Assembly (NCBI GenBank): GCA_014799465.1
Contig: JAAVHZ010000043.1
Location: 62,001 to 126,000 of the forward strand
From: Lachnospiraceae bacterium
Lineage (GTDB): Bacteria > Bacillota > Clostridia > Lachnospirales > Lachnospiraceae
DNA length: 64,000 nucleotides
Direction of reading: 5' to 3'
Shown here: one piece after another, positions 8,282 through 16,553 of the stretch
How positions within the stretch are numbered: position 1 is the first letter of the stretch
Layout of the letters: each line of letters starts with the position of its first letter
Notes under the pieces: generated by a model
Databases searched by the model: none
What the model was told of the DNA's origin: nothing
Seen by the model: the letters and a program-made list of their open reading frames with translations, nothing else
Program-made: the position numbers and the translations under genes

Positions 8282-9994
8282 ATGGCAAGATATAACAAGA
8301 TTCGTCTTGGTGACTGCCTTGTTCAGAAAGGGCTGATTACCGAGGAACAACTTAATACAGCGTTGCAGGAACAGAAAACTAAAGGTATGAAGCTTGGCGA
8401 AACCATAGTTGAGCTCGGGTATGTTGAAGAAAATGATATTATTGATATACTTTGTGACCAGCTTGGAATAGAATACGTCGATTTGAGAAAGATTAAGATA
8501 GATGAAGAAATCGGCAAGATGTTAAATGAAGAATTCATACGAAAGAATTGTCTGATACCTATAGGTTACGACCAGCTTGTGCCGAATGTATTGCGGGTTG
8601 CCATGGCAGACCCGATGGATATTGTTGCTATAGATGATATTTCTATTATTACCAATCTTCAGGTGGATCCGGTATTAAGCACAAAATCACAGATAAATTA
8701 TCAGATAGATAAAGTGTTCGGAGCTACTAAAGCTATGGCGGCGGCTGAACAGTACAGGAAAGAACGTGACAGGGATAAGGAAAAAATCGTATCTGAGAAA
8801 GAACAGGATAACAGGGCGGATGAAGTTGAAGATTCACCTATCGTACAGTTAGTTCGAAGCATTCTCGAACAGGGAGTGAGAAGGAGAGCCAGTGATATAC
8901 ATATAGATCCGTGGGAATATGAAGTGAAGGTACGTTATCGTATAGATGGTGCACTTGTAGATGTTATGAAATATGATATTGACTTTTTATCAGCTATCTC
9001 GGCACGTATTAAGATTATCGGAGGCATGGACATTTCGGAAAAGAGAAAACCGCAGGATGGACGTATTGCTATGTCGGTTGATAGAAGAGAATATGATGTC
9101 CGTGTGTCTATATTGCCTACGGTAAATGGCGAAAAAATAGTTATGCGTCTTACTTCAAAGGAAAATCTTACAAGAGATAAAAAGAATCTCGGTTTTTCTC
9201 AGGAAGAATTGGATAAATTTGACAGAATACTTAAAAATCCACATGGAATTATTCTGGTAACCGGACCTACAGGTTCTGGTAAATCTACTACACTGTATAC
9301 GGCACTTAGTGAACTTAATACAGAGGATGTTAATATTATTACGGTAGAAGATCCTGTAGAAGCGAATATGGAAGGTATAAATCAGGTACATGTAAATGAA
9401 AAAGCAGGACTGACATTTGCGGCTTCCCTTCGTTCTATCCTTCGTCAGGATCCGGATATTATAATGATTGGAGAAATTCGAGACGGAGAAACAGCAGGTA
9501 TTGCGGTTAAAGCAGCTATCACGGGACATCTGGTTGTAAGCACACTCCATACAAATGGTACGGCAAGTACAATTACGCGTCTTGCTGATATGGGTATAGA
9601 GCCGTATATGATAGGTGATTCGTTAGTAGGCGTCATAGCACAGCGACTCGTCAGAAGGCTTTGCCCTGACTGCAAAAGGCCGGTTCAGGCTACGGAAGAA
9701 GAAAAGAGGCTGCTTGGTGTCAGGGAAGACCAACCGATTACTATATATGAGCCGGGAAATGAATGTCAGACATGCGGAGGCGTAGGATATTTCGGACGAA
9801 TAGGTGTGTATGAGATAATGCCGGTAAATAATGAATTGAGAATAAAAATTGCGGCAGGGGCGAGAGCGGATGAACTGAAGGCACAGGCAGTATCGGATGG
9901 AATGCATACTCTTAAAGATGGCGGAATAAGACTTTGTCTTGAAGGTGTAACGTCGTTTAAGGAAGCACTTAAGATTGCGTATGAATCAGATTAA
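8282..9994 (+). CDS. pilB: Type IV pilus assembly ATPase PilB (GspE family)
   Basis: Hexameric ATPase that powers pilin polymerisation. The 570-aa protein starts with an MshEN-type domain (LGDCLVQKGLITEEQLNTAL), a fold that binds c-di-GMP in some homologues. The GspE core follows, with Walker A GPTGSGKST near residue 328, an Asp box, Walker B (DPDIIMIGEIRDGET) and HLVVSTLHTN. A C-terminal tetracysteine zinc site, CPDCKRP...CQTCGGVG, is at about residues 461-496. SD AAGGAAAAAAG precedes the ATG. First gene of the pilus locus, with pilT just downstream. Confidence 0.96.
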   Translation: MARYNKIRLGDCLVQKGLITEEQLNTALQEQKTKGMKLGETIVELGYVEENDIIDILCDQLGIEYVDLRKIKIDEEIGKMLNEEFIRKNCLIPIGYDQLVPNVLRVAMADPMDIVAIDDISIITNLQVDPVLSTKSQINYQIDKVFGATKAMAAAEQYRKERDRDKEKIVSEKEQDNRADEVEDSPIVQLVRSILEQGVRRRASDIHIDPWEYEVKVRYRIDGALVDVMKYDIDFLSAISARIKIIGGMDISEKRKPQDGRIAMSVDRREYDVRVSILPTVNGEKIVMRLTSKENLTRDKKNLGFSQEELDKFDRILKNPHGIILVTGPTGSGKSTTLYTALSELNTEDVNIITVEDPVEANMEGINQVHVNEKAGLTFAASLRSILRQDPDIIMIGEIRDGETAGIAVKAAITGHLVVSTLHTNGTASTITRLADMGIEPYMIGDSLVGVIAQRLVRRLCPDCKRPVQATEEEKRLLGVREDQPITIYEPGNECQTCGGVGYFGRIGVYEIMPVNNELRIKIAAGARADELKAQAVSDGMHTLKDGGIRLCLEGVTSFKEALKIAYESD

Positions 9995-10018
9995 TAAAAA
10001 GCGGAGGGTTTGGGATAT

Positions 10019-11083
10019 ATGATTACAATAGAAGAGTTACTTGGTATAGCAGCACAGAATGGAGCTTCCGATGTACATATAACGGTTGGCGTACCGCCTA
10101 AAATGCGAATTAACGGAGCGTTGCATAATATGGATTATCCGGCATTATTTCCGCAGGATACAGAGCCTATTATTATGAGTATCATGGACAGACGCCGTAA
10201 AGAAATATTTGATGAAACCGGAGAAGTTGACTTTTCAATATCGGTACCACAGATTGGAAGATACAGAGTAAATATATTTAAGCAGAGAGGCTCTATGGCG
10301 GCATCGCTTCGTGTGGTAGGTACAGAGATTCCGACAGCAGATTCGCTGGGAGTGCCTAAGGCGGTTCAAGACTTGTATTCAAAGAGAAGAGGACTGGTAC
10401 TTGTAACGGGACCTACAGGTTCGGGAAAATCCACAACACTTGCCTCATTGATAAATTTAATAAATTCGGAACGTACGGATCATATAATTACATTAGAGGA
10501 TCCGATAGAATATTTACATAATCATAAGAAATCAATGGTGAATCAGAGAGAGATAGGGCTTGATACTATGTCGTATGCAGCGGCACTAAGAGCAGCACTC
10601 AGAGAAGATCCTGATGTTATTCTGGTAGGAGAAATGAGAGACCTTGATACAATATCCATAGCTATTACGGCAGCAGAGACGGGTCATCTTGTGTTTTCAA
10701 CATTACATACAATAGGAGCTGCAAGTACGATTGACCGTGTGATTGATGTATTTCCTACACATCAGCAGCAACAGATAAGGATACAGCTGTCAATGGTATT
10801 GGAGGCAGTTATATCCCAACAGCTTATACCTACGGCAGATGGAAAAGGAAGAGTGGCTGCTTTTGAAGTAATGCTTGCCAATGCTGCTGTAAAGAATATG
10901 ATACGTGAGGGTAAAACATATCAGATACAGTCGATGATACAGACAAATGGGAAACTAGGAATGATTACCATGGATGATGCACTTTATAATCTTTACAGAA
11001 TGGGTAGGATAACCGGTGAACAGGCACTTATATTTGCACAGGATCAGCAGGCTGTAGAGAAACGATTAAGAGGATATATGTAA
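10019..11083 (+). CDS. pilT: Type IV pilus retraction ATPase PilT
   Basis: GspE-superfamily ATPase of the PilT type, about 354 aa. The N-terminus has the PilT/PilU pattern GASDVHITVGVPPKMRING. Walker A is GPTGSGKSTT near residue 131, Walker B is DPDVILVGEMRDLDT, and HLVFSTLHT follows. It lacks PilB's tetracysteine zinc site, as expected. An in-frame TTG at 10010 is only 1 nt from the GGAGGG at 10003-10008; the ATG at 10019 has workable 10-nt spacing and is preferred. PilT implies that the pili retract, which supports twitching motility or DNA uptake. Confidence 0.94.
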   Translation: MITIEELLGIAAQNGASDVHITVGVPPKMRINGALHNMDYPALFPQDTEPIIMSIMDRRRKEIFDETGEVDFSISVPQIGRYRVNIFKQRGSMAASLRVVGTEIPTADSLGVPKAVQDLYSKRRGLVLVTGPTGSGKSTTLASLINLINSERTDHIITLEDPIEYLHNHKKSMVNQREIGLDTMSYAAALRAALREDPDVILVGEMRDLDTISIAITAAETGHLVFSTLHTIGAASTIDRVIDVFPTHQQQQIRIQLSMVLEAVISQQLIPTADGKGRVAAFEVMLANAAVKNMIREGKTYQIQSMIQTNGKLGMITMDDALYNLYRMGRITGEQALIFAQDQQAVEKRLRGYM

Positions 11084-11158
11084 GGAAAAAACTTTTTAAA
11101 TAAATTGTTAACAAACTATTAACAAAGTTCAAAAATGGTGGAAAAAGCAAGTAAAAAA

Positions 11159-11167
11159 TGATATAAT
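11159..11167 (+). promoter_or_regulatory. Candidate extended -10 promoter before pilC
   Basis: TGATATAAT is an extended -10 (TGnTATAAT), about 27 nt before the pilC start and just upstream of its SD. No convincing TTGACA-like -35 is present. The 110-nt gap also holds two close copies of TTAACAAA. It may give extra transcription of pilC and the pilins. Confidence 0.5.
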
Positions 11168-11193
11168 AATAACATGCAGAGAGGAGAGAGAAG

Positions 11194-12417
11194 ATGCCAA
11201 ATTTTAAGTATGTGGCTTACTCCAAAGACGGCAAGGAAGTGAAAGGCAGCATTGAAGCCGTGGATCAGGAGGATGCAGCTAAAAGAATCAAAGAACAGGG
11301 TCAGATGGTTGTAAAAGTTGAAGCTGAAGGTGCACTGGATAAAGACCTTAACCTGTCTTTTGGGAAGAAAAAGGCGAGTAGCAGGGATTTGAGTGTTTTC
11401 TGCAGACAGTTCGTAAGTATATCAACGGCTGGTGTCGCTATAGTGGATGCACTGGAGATGTTGGGCGACCAGACGGAGAATAAAGCGCTTCAGGAGGCTA
11501 TATTTAACGTTGGAGCTTCGGTTCAGAAAGGTGAGACACTGGCAGGGAGTATGCGTAAACAAGATGGTATATTTCCGTCTATAATGGTGAATATGGTGGA
11601 AGCTGGAGAGTCTTCGGGTAATTTGGAAACGTCATTTGAAAGAATGGCAATACAGTTTGAAAAAAGTACGAAGATACAGCAACTTGTTAAAAAATCGATG
11701 ATATATCCTATAGCACTGAGTGTTATAGTGGTTGGTGTTGTTGTACTTATGATGGCGTTTGTGGTGCCTACTTTCTCTGATATGTATGCGGATATGGATC
11801 AGCAGTTGCCGGCTCTTACCAGAATGGTGGTGGCAATTAGCGATTTTGTTGTAGACAGATGGTATATTCTGATAGCTGTGATAGTGGTTGCGGTGATAGG
11901 CTTTAAAGTTTTTGCAGCATCAAAAATGGGAACATATGTGCTTGCTGACGTAAAACGAAAAGTTCCTATATTTGGAAAACTTACAATTAAGTCATCTTCT
12001 GCACAGTTTGCAAGAAATTTATCAACTCTTACTGCAGCAGGTATATCTATGATAGATGCACTTGATATAGTAGCTAAGACGATGCCAAATGTAAGATTTA
12101 GGGATGCAGTACTTGAAGCTAAGGAAAAAGTAGCACAGGGACGTCCTTTATCTGAACCGTTAAAAGCTGGTGGGATTTTCCCGAATATGATTATTCATAT
12201 GATAGGTATAGGCGAAGAAACCGGTAATATGGATGATATGCTTATAACAGCAGCTACATATTTTGAAGAAGAGGTAGAAGCAGCTACTGAACAGGTGGCG
12301 GCGATAATAGAACCGTTACTTATTGTGGTGATGGCAGGTATTGTTGGAGTTATTATAATGTCAATTCTTATACCGATGTTTGGTATGTATGATCTTGCGG
12401 GGGGCGGAGAAGTATAG
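11194..12417 (+). CDS. pilC: Type IV pilus inner-membrane platform protein PilC (GspF family)
   Basis: The 407-aa protein has two T2SSF domains (about residues 67-190 and 270-393) and three hydrophobic membrane segments, at about residues 170-190, 220-242 and 372-398. GspF-type repeats include FCRQFVSISTAGV...LEMLGDQ and FARNLSTLTAAGI...LDIVAK, each followed by a GEESGN/GEETGNM-like motif. It anchors the PilB/PilT motors to the growing pilus. A strong SD, GAGAGGAGAGAG, precedes the ATG. Length and order are typical. Confidence 0.95.
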   Translation: MPNFKYVAYSKDGKEVKGSIEAVDQEDAAKRIKEQGQMVVKVEAEGALDKDLNLSFGKKKASSRDLSVFCRQFVSISTAGVAIVDALEMLGDQTENKALQEAIFNVGASVQKGETLAGSMRKQDGIFPSIMVNMVEAGESSGNLETSFERMAIQFEKSTKIQQLVKKSMIYPIALSVIVVGVVVLMMAFVVPTFSDMYADMDQQLPALTRMVVAISDFVVDRWYILIAVIVVAVIGFKVFAASKMGTYVLADVKRKVPIFGKLTIKSSSAQFARNLSTLTAAGISMIDALDIVAKTMPNVRFRDAVLEAKEKVAQGRPLSEPLKAGGIFPNMIIHMIGIGEETGNMDDMLITAATYFEEEVEAATEQVAAIIEPLLIVVMAGIVGVIIMSILIPMFGMYDLAGGGEV

Positions 12418-12445
12418 TACAGCTTTACCGAAAGGGATGGATATT

Positions 12446-12865
12446 ATGAAAAATGATAAAGGATTTTCTTTGATAGAATTAATTATAGTGGTTGCTATAA
12501 TGGCGGTGTTGGTTGCTGTGATTGCACCTAATCTTACTAAGTATTTAAGCGCGTCAAAGAAAAGAGCAGATGAATTTAATATGAACACAATCGAAAGGAC
12601 ACTGGGGAAGGCTTGCGGTATGGCGGGTGTGATGGTATCACCTCCGGATTCTTCCCAAGATGGCATATGGGTTGTTCTGAAAGAGGACAGTGCGTATTTT
12701 GATTCAGATGCACCTGATATAGGCGGAGTGCAGGCTTTTTCTAAATTTGTTGCAGAAGAACTGAGTAATAAAGTGCCTAAATCTAAGCAAACCGGGAATC
12801 CGTTTAAAGTGAGGATAACACAGTCTGCAAGTGACAGATATAACATAGAAGTTGAAAGTCAATAG
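12446..12865 (+). CDS. Type IV prepilin-like protein (pilin 1)
   Basis: The 139-aa prepilin begins MKNDKGFSLIEL, a class III leader with the cleavage site after Gly and Glu at mature position 5. A hydrophobic helix runs to APNLTKYL. The mature domain is short. The ATG at 12446 has AAAGGG about 9 nt upstream; upstream in-frame starts (12380, 12437) would distort the leader. The first ~35 residues are almost the same as the next gene's, but codons differ widely: this copy uses rarer, AT-rich codons. Probably a minor pilin or pseudopilin; the receptor-binding or structural role is unknown. Confidence 0.88.
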   Translation: MKNDKGFSLIELIIVVAIMAVLVAVIAPNLTKYLSASKKRADEFNMNTIERTLGKACGMAGVMVSPPDSSQDGIWVVLKEDSAYFDSDAPDIGGVQAFSKFVAEELSNKVPKSKQTGNPFKVRITQSASDRYNIEVESQ

Positions 12866-12887
12866 AAGTATTGAAAAATCCACAGCC

Positions 12888-12910
12888 TAAAAGTACAGAA
12901 TGTACTTTTA
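12888..12910 (+). other. Perfect 10-bp hairpin between the two pilin genes
   Basis: TAAAAGTACA (12888-12897), loop GAA, TGTACTTTTA (12901-12910). The stem is A/T-rich and followed by AATAAAATTA rather than a clean T-run. It could be a partial terminator or an mRNA processing or stability element separating the low- and high-expressed pilins. Confidence 0.7.
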
Positions 12911-12945
12911 AATAAAATTATAAAAAGAAAAGGAGAGTTGGTTTT

Positions 12946-13395
12946 ATGAAAAAAATCACAAAAAACAACAAAGGTTTCTCATTAATTGAGCTTATTATCG
13001 TTATTGCTATTATGGCAGTATTAGTAGCGATTATTGCTCCAAACTTAACAAAGTATCTTGGAAGTTCAAAAAAGAATACAGATAAGAAAAATGCAGATGA
13101 ATTAGCAGCACAGATTCAGAACTGTATTTCAGATTTTGAATCTACTGATGGTAATCCGTATCTTGGAGCATGTACTATTTCTTGGAGTGGTGCAACTGCA
13201 ACTGTAACTGGTGGTGGAGCTCCTGCTGGTACAAATAAGTCATTCCAGACATTACTTAATGATGCGATTACAAGTGCTACAGAGAGTAAAGAAACAGGTG
13301 GTAATGCAACAGCAACTATCAAATTGAAAGGTTCTGATGAATCAGAAGGATATGAGATAGAGGTAAAACTGGGTAAGGCAACTGTAACCAGATAA
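12946..13395 (+). CDS. Type IV major pilin candidate (pilin 2)
   Basis: The 149-aa prepilin has leader MKKITKNNKG, cleaved before FSLIELIIV, with Glu5 and the long N-terminal helix of type IVa pilins. The globular part is rich in Gly/Ala/Thr/Ser and lacks a C-terminal disulfide pair (one Cys in QNCIS, one in GACTIS could pair). The SD is the strongest in the locus (AAAAGGAGAG). Its codon choice (TTC, ATC, AAC, CTT, GCA) differs from the neighbouring genes and suggests high expression, hence the major-subunit call. It is separated from pilin 1 by a hairpin and followed 3 nt later by pilD. Confidence 0.9.
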   Translation: MKKITKNNKGFSLIELIIVIAIMAVLVAIIAPNLTKYLGSSKKNTDKKNADELAAQIQNCISDFESTDGNPYLGACTISWSGATATVTGGGAPAGTNKSFQTLLNDAITSATESKETGGNATATIKLKGSDESEGYEIEVKLGKATVTR

Positions 13396-13398
13396 CAG

Positions 13399-14160
13399 AT
13401 GGCAAATATGTTGAACATACTATATTTTTTAATCACAATTACATACGGAATCATTATAGGAAGTTTCTTAAATGTCTGCATTTACAGAATTCCGAAGAAT
13501 GAAAGCATTGTGGTAGTACGTTCACATTGCATGTCATGCGGAAAACAAATCAAGTGGTACGATTTAGTACCACTTGTGAGTTTTCTTATTTTAAAAGGAA
13601 AATGCAGATATTGTAAAGCTAAGCTGTCATGGCAGTATCCGGCGGTGGAAGCTTTAAATGGAATATTATATGGAATCGTAGTATTTGCTAATGGCTTTAA
13701 TACAGTTAGTATTCTATACTGTCTGGCATCATCAGCATTGCTGGCATTAGCAATAATAGACTGGAGGACATATGAAATTCCACCATCCTTTAATATCTTC
13801 ATCGGTATTTTGGGAATTATTAGATTGACATTGGATTATTCGAATTGGCAGAATTATGTTATTGGATTTGTGTCTGTCAGCGGATTTTTACTGGCAATCT
13901 TATTAATAACGAAAGGTAGAGGTATGGGCGGAGGTGATGTGAAACTTATGGCAGCAGCCGGGCTCTTACTGGGTTGGAAACTTGTTATTCTTTCGTTAGG
14001 ATTAGGGTGCGTTTTAGGTTCTCTCATTCATTTGACATTAATGTATGTGCAAAAGAAGGATAGAGTCCTTGCATTCGGACCATATTTATCGCTTGGTATA
14101 TATATATCAATGATATGTGGTGAACAAATAATAGACTGGTATTTACGCATGTTTATGTAA
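13399..14160 (+). CDS. pilD: Prepilin peptidase / N-methyltransferase PilD
   Basis: A4-type aspartic prepilin peptidase, 253 aa, with about eight membrane segments. The N-terminal methyltransferase-like part has the zinc-type pairs CMSCG and CRYCK (about residues 45-76). Catalytic aspartates are in IIDWRTYEIPP (about 121) and GGGDVK (about 180). It cleaves and N-methylates the prepilins encoded around it. The start lies 3 nt after the pilin stop with no clear SD, so translation probably depends on coupling to the pilin gene; ATG 13408 is an alternative. Confidence 0.95.
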   Translation: MANMLNILYFLITITYGIIIGSFLNVCIYRIPKNESIVVVRSHCMSCGKQIKWYDLVPLVSFLILKGKCRYCKAKLSWQYPAVEALNGILYGIVVFANGFNTVSILYCLASSALLALAIIDWRTYEIPPSFNIFIGILGIIRLTLDYSNWQNYVIGFVSVSGFLLAILLITKGRGMGGGDVKLMAAAGLLLGWKLVILSLGLGCVLGSLIHLTLMYVQKKDRVLAFGPYLSLGIYISMICGEQIIDWYLRMFM

Positions 14161-14186
14161 TGACAAAACTAGAGGGAGGCTGAAAA

Positions 14187-15779
14187 ATGGCATCAAAGAC
14201 AAAATTAACTATTGAAATCGGAAGCGAATTTATTAAAATTTGTGATTCTGAGATTACAAGGAAAAATGTTGTATCAGTACATCATGCAATATCCATACAG
14301 ACACCAGACGGAGCTGTAGAGGATGGTATGGTAAGAGATATTAATGCAGTGGCAGATACTATACGTACTGCATTAAGTGATGAAATGATAACATCGGACA
14401 GTGTTACATTTGTACTGTCATCTTCAAGAGTGGCAGCTAAGGAAGTTATAATTCCTTCAGTGAAAAGAGATAAAGTACAAGGGCTTGTTAATGCTAATGC
14501 ATCAAGCTATTTCCCTGTAAATATTAATGATTATGTTTTATCATACACTGTTTTGGAAGAAAAAAATACAAAAGAGGAGAAAAAGTTAAGACTGCTTGTA
14601 TATGCTGCACCTGAGATGATGGTAGAAAGTTACTACAATCTTGCTAAAGTATTGGGCAAGAAAGTAATTGCTGTTGATTACTCGGGTAATAGTACGTTAC
14701 AGCTTGTAAGACTGCAGACGGATGCAAAGCCTAACCTTGTAGTTCAGATTGGAATGGATACTACCATACTTTCAGTAATGAATAATAATGTATTACAACT
14801 GCAGAGAACTATACCATATGGTGAATCGGCATTATTAAATGAAGTTATGAGCAGTAAAAATGTAAAGGCAAAGGTAGCTTTGGAACTTCTTTCATCAGCA
14901 AGGCTTATAAAAGATAATCTTGATTCTGATGAAATAACAGGTTCATTAAAGCAGCTTGTTAATAATGTAAACAGAGTTATAGAGTATTATTCTGGAAGAA
15001 ATAAGGAAACACCATTACAGAAGATTGTTATAATCGGTGAAGGTGCCGACGTATTAGGAATAGATACTCTTTTTACAAATGAAACCAATCTTCCAACAGA
15101 ACGTTTGACATTACTTAAAAACGTAGAATCATATAATCGTATTAAGGTGCCGGATACGATGTTAAGGCAGTATATGACAAATATAGGTGCCACTATTGCG
15201 CCTGTTAATTTTGCACCAAAAGCCTTAACTGTTACAACAAAAGAAAAGAAGGAAAATACAAATGCATATTTGGGGGCATGTGTGGGAATGGTAGCAGTGG
15301 CAGTTATTATTACAGCTATACCATTTGTACAGAATCGTATGCTTGTCAGTGAAAAGGATAAATTGGATACTGATATTAAGAAATATATAGAAATAGAAGA
15401 TATTAAGGCTGACAGAGATAGTGCAGAAGAAAAATATGGTGCAATGAATTCATTTTATAAACTGACAGAGAATAATACTGAATGGGTAAATGAATTTCTA
15501 AAAGTCATTGAAGAAGAAGTACCTTCAAATATGACATTTACTTCCATGAATATTGCTGATGGTCGTGCTACATTTATGGGAAATTGCATATCTAAAGCAG
15601 AAATAGCACAATTTGAAGCAGCAATTAAGGAAAAGGACAATATCATATCGAATCTTGTATCAATTATAAATGAAAATAGTGATAGTGGAGTTTCATTTAC
15701 TATGTCTTGTGATATATTAAAGGATTCTAACGTAGAAAAGCAGGAAGAAGAAACTACAACTGCAGAGGAGGCTGAATAA
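14187..15779 (+). CDS. PilM-PilN fusion protein
   Basis: The 530-aa protein joins two usually separate pilus proteins. Residues 1-345 are an FtsA/actin-like PilM domain (TKLTIEIGSEFIKI start; LVVQIGMDTTILSV; KIVIIGEGADVLGI nucleotide-fold motifs). A single membrane helix follows at about 359-381 (GACVGMVAVAVIITAI), then an extracellular coiled coil and a PilN-like ferredoxin-type domain (WVNEFLKVIEEEVP...). In other bacteria, cytoplasmic PilM binds the N-terminal tail of PilN. Here they are one chain, fixing 1:1 stoichiometry. The acidic, Thr/Glu-rich tail ends 1 nt before pilO. SD GAGGGAGG. Confidence 0.85.
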   Translation: MASKTKLTIEIGSEFIKICDSEITRKNVVSVHHAISIQTPDGAVEDGMVRDINAVADTIRTALSDEMITSDSVTFVLSSSRVAAKEVIIPSVKRDKVQGLVNANASSYFPVNINDYVLSYTVLEEKNTKEEKKLRLLVYAAPEMMVESYYNLAKVLGKKVIAVDYSGNSTLQLVRLQTDAKPNLVVQIGMDTTILSVMNNNVLQLQRTIPYGESALLNEVMSSKNVKAKVALELLSSARLIKDNLDSDEITGSLKQLVNNVNRVIEYYSGRNKETPLQKIVIIGEGADVLGIDTLFTNETNLPTERLTLLKNVESYNRIKVPDTMLRQYMTNIGATIAPVNFAPKALTVTTKEKKENTNAYLGACVGMVAVAVIITAIPFVQNRMLVSEKDKLDTDIKKYIEIEDIKADRDSAEEKYGAMNSFYKLTENNTEWVNEFLKVIEEEVPSNMTFTSMNIADGRATFMGNCISKAEIAQFEAAIKEKDNIISNLVSIINENSDSGVSFTMSCDILKDSNVEKQEEETTTAEEAE

Positions 15780-15780
15780 T

Positions 15781-16524
15781 ATGAAAGATTTTGGAAAAGG
15801 TATATACATTATAATTGGATTAGCAGCTATATTAGTATCATATTTTTTGGGCTTCAATAACCTTTCGAGTAAAAATACTGAATTGCAGCAGACTGTAGAT
15901 GAACTTCAGGCCGACTATGAAAGATTAAAAGCAGATTATGCAAATAAGAGTTTATACATAAAAGAAACTAAAGAATTTGGTGAGAAGTATGAAGAAATTC
16001 TTTCAAAGTTTGATACAACACTGTTAAATGAAGGACAGATTATGGATATTTATGATATGCAGACAAAGTGTGGCATTGAGGTAACAGCAGTTACATTAAC
16101 AGACCCATCGGAAATATATGCTTTTGATGGCTCTGTTACATCTGATTTCGTTATCAAAGCACAGACACCACAGGTTAATTCTGATGGAACAACCGTAGAA
16201 CCGGAGTCTATTGTAAAATCAACTGCTATTGACAGTAGTTATAGAGGAGTATCAAGTACTATAGCATTAACTGCAAAAGGAAGTTATGAGGGAATTAAGG
16301 AAATGCTTAAAACCATAACAAGTGATAAAAAGAGAAAGGTTCCTTCAAATATTGTATTTACGTTTGATTCAACAACTGAAGAAATAATATGTGGTGTTAC
16401 AATAGCCGAATATGCCATAAAAGGAAAAGACAGGGTAGAGAAAAAAGTGGAGATTCCTGATGGTGCAATAGGAAGAGAAAACATATTTTTTGACCCGCTT
16501 GCAGCAGTAAATCAGGCACCATAG
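15781..16524 (+). CDS. pilO: PilO-like pilus alignment protein
   Basis: The 247-aa protein has a short cytoplasmic start, one membrane segment (residues 7-24, YIIIGLAAILVSYFLGF), a coiled coil at about 29-75 (LQQTVDELQADYERLKADY), then a mixed alpha/beta domain. This layout and the position after PilM-N identify it as PilO-like, the partner of PilN in the inner-membrane complex. Sequence similarity to PilO is low, as is usual for Gram-positive systems. It is followed by three prepilin-type genes. Confidence 0.78.
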   Translation: MKDFGKGIYIIIGLAAILVSYFLGFNNLSSKNTELQQTVDELQADYERLKADYANKSLYIKETKEFGEKYEEILSKFDTTLLNEGQIMDIYDMQTKCGIEVTAVTLTDPSEIYAFDGSVTSDFVIKAQTPQVNSDGTTVEPESIVKSTAIDSSYRGVSSTIALTAKGSYEGIKEMLKTITSDKKRKVPSNIVFTFDSTTEEIICGVTIAEYAIKGKDRVEKKVEIPDGAIGRENIFFDPLAAVNQAP

Positions 16525-16553
16525 AATGATGTGCAGGGAAAGGAGATACATTA

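Noticed and set aside
9155..9550. 131-aa minus-strand ORF within pilB
   Set aside because: Antisense to the conserved Walker/Asp-box region of PilB; its residue composition (Tyr, Cys, Ser-rich) is typical of a shadow frame.
12361..12846. 161-aa minus-strand ORF opposite pilin 1
   Set aside because: Lies fully antisense to a clear prepilin gene, has no SD and no recognisable domain.
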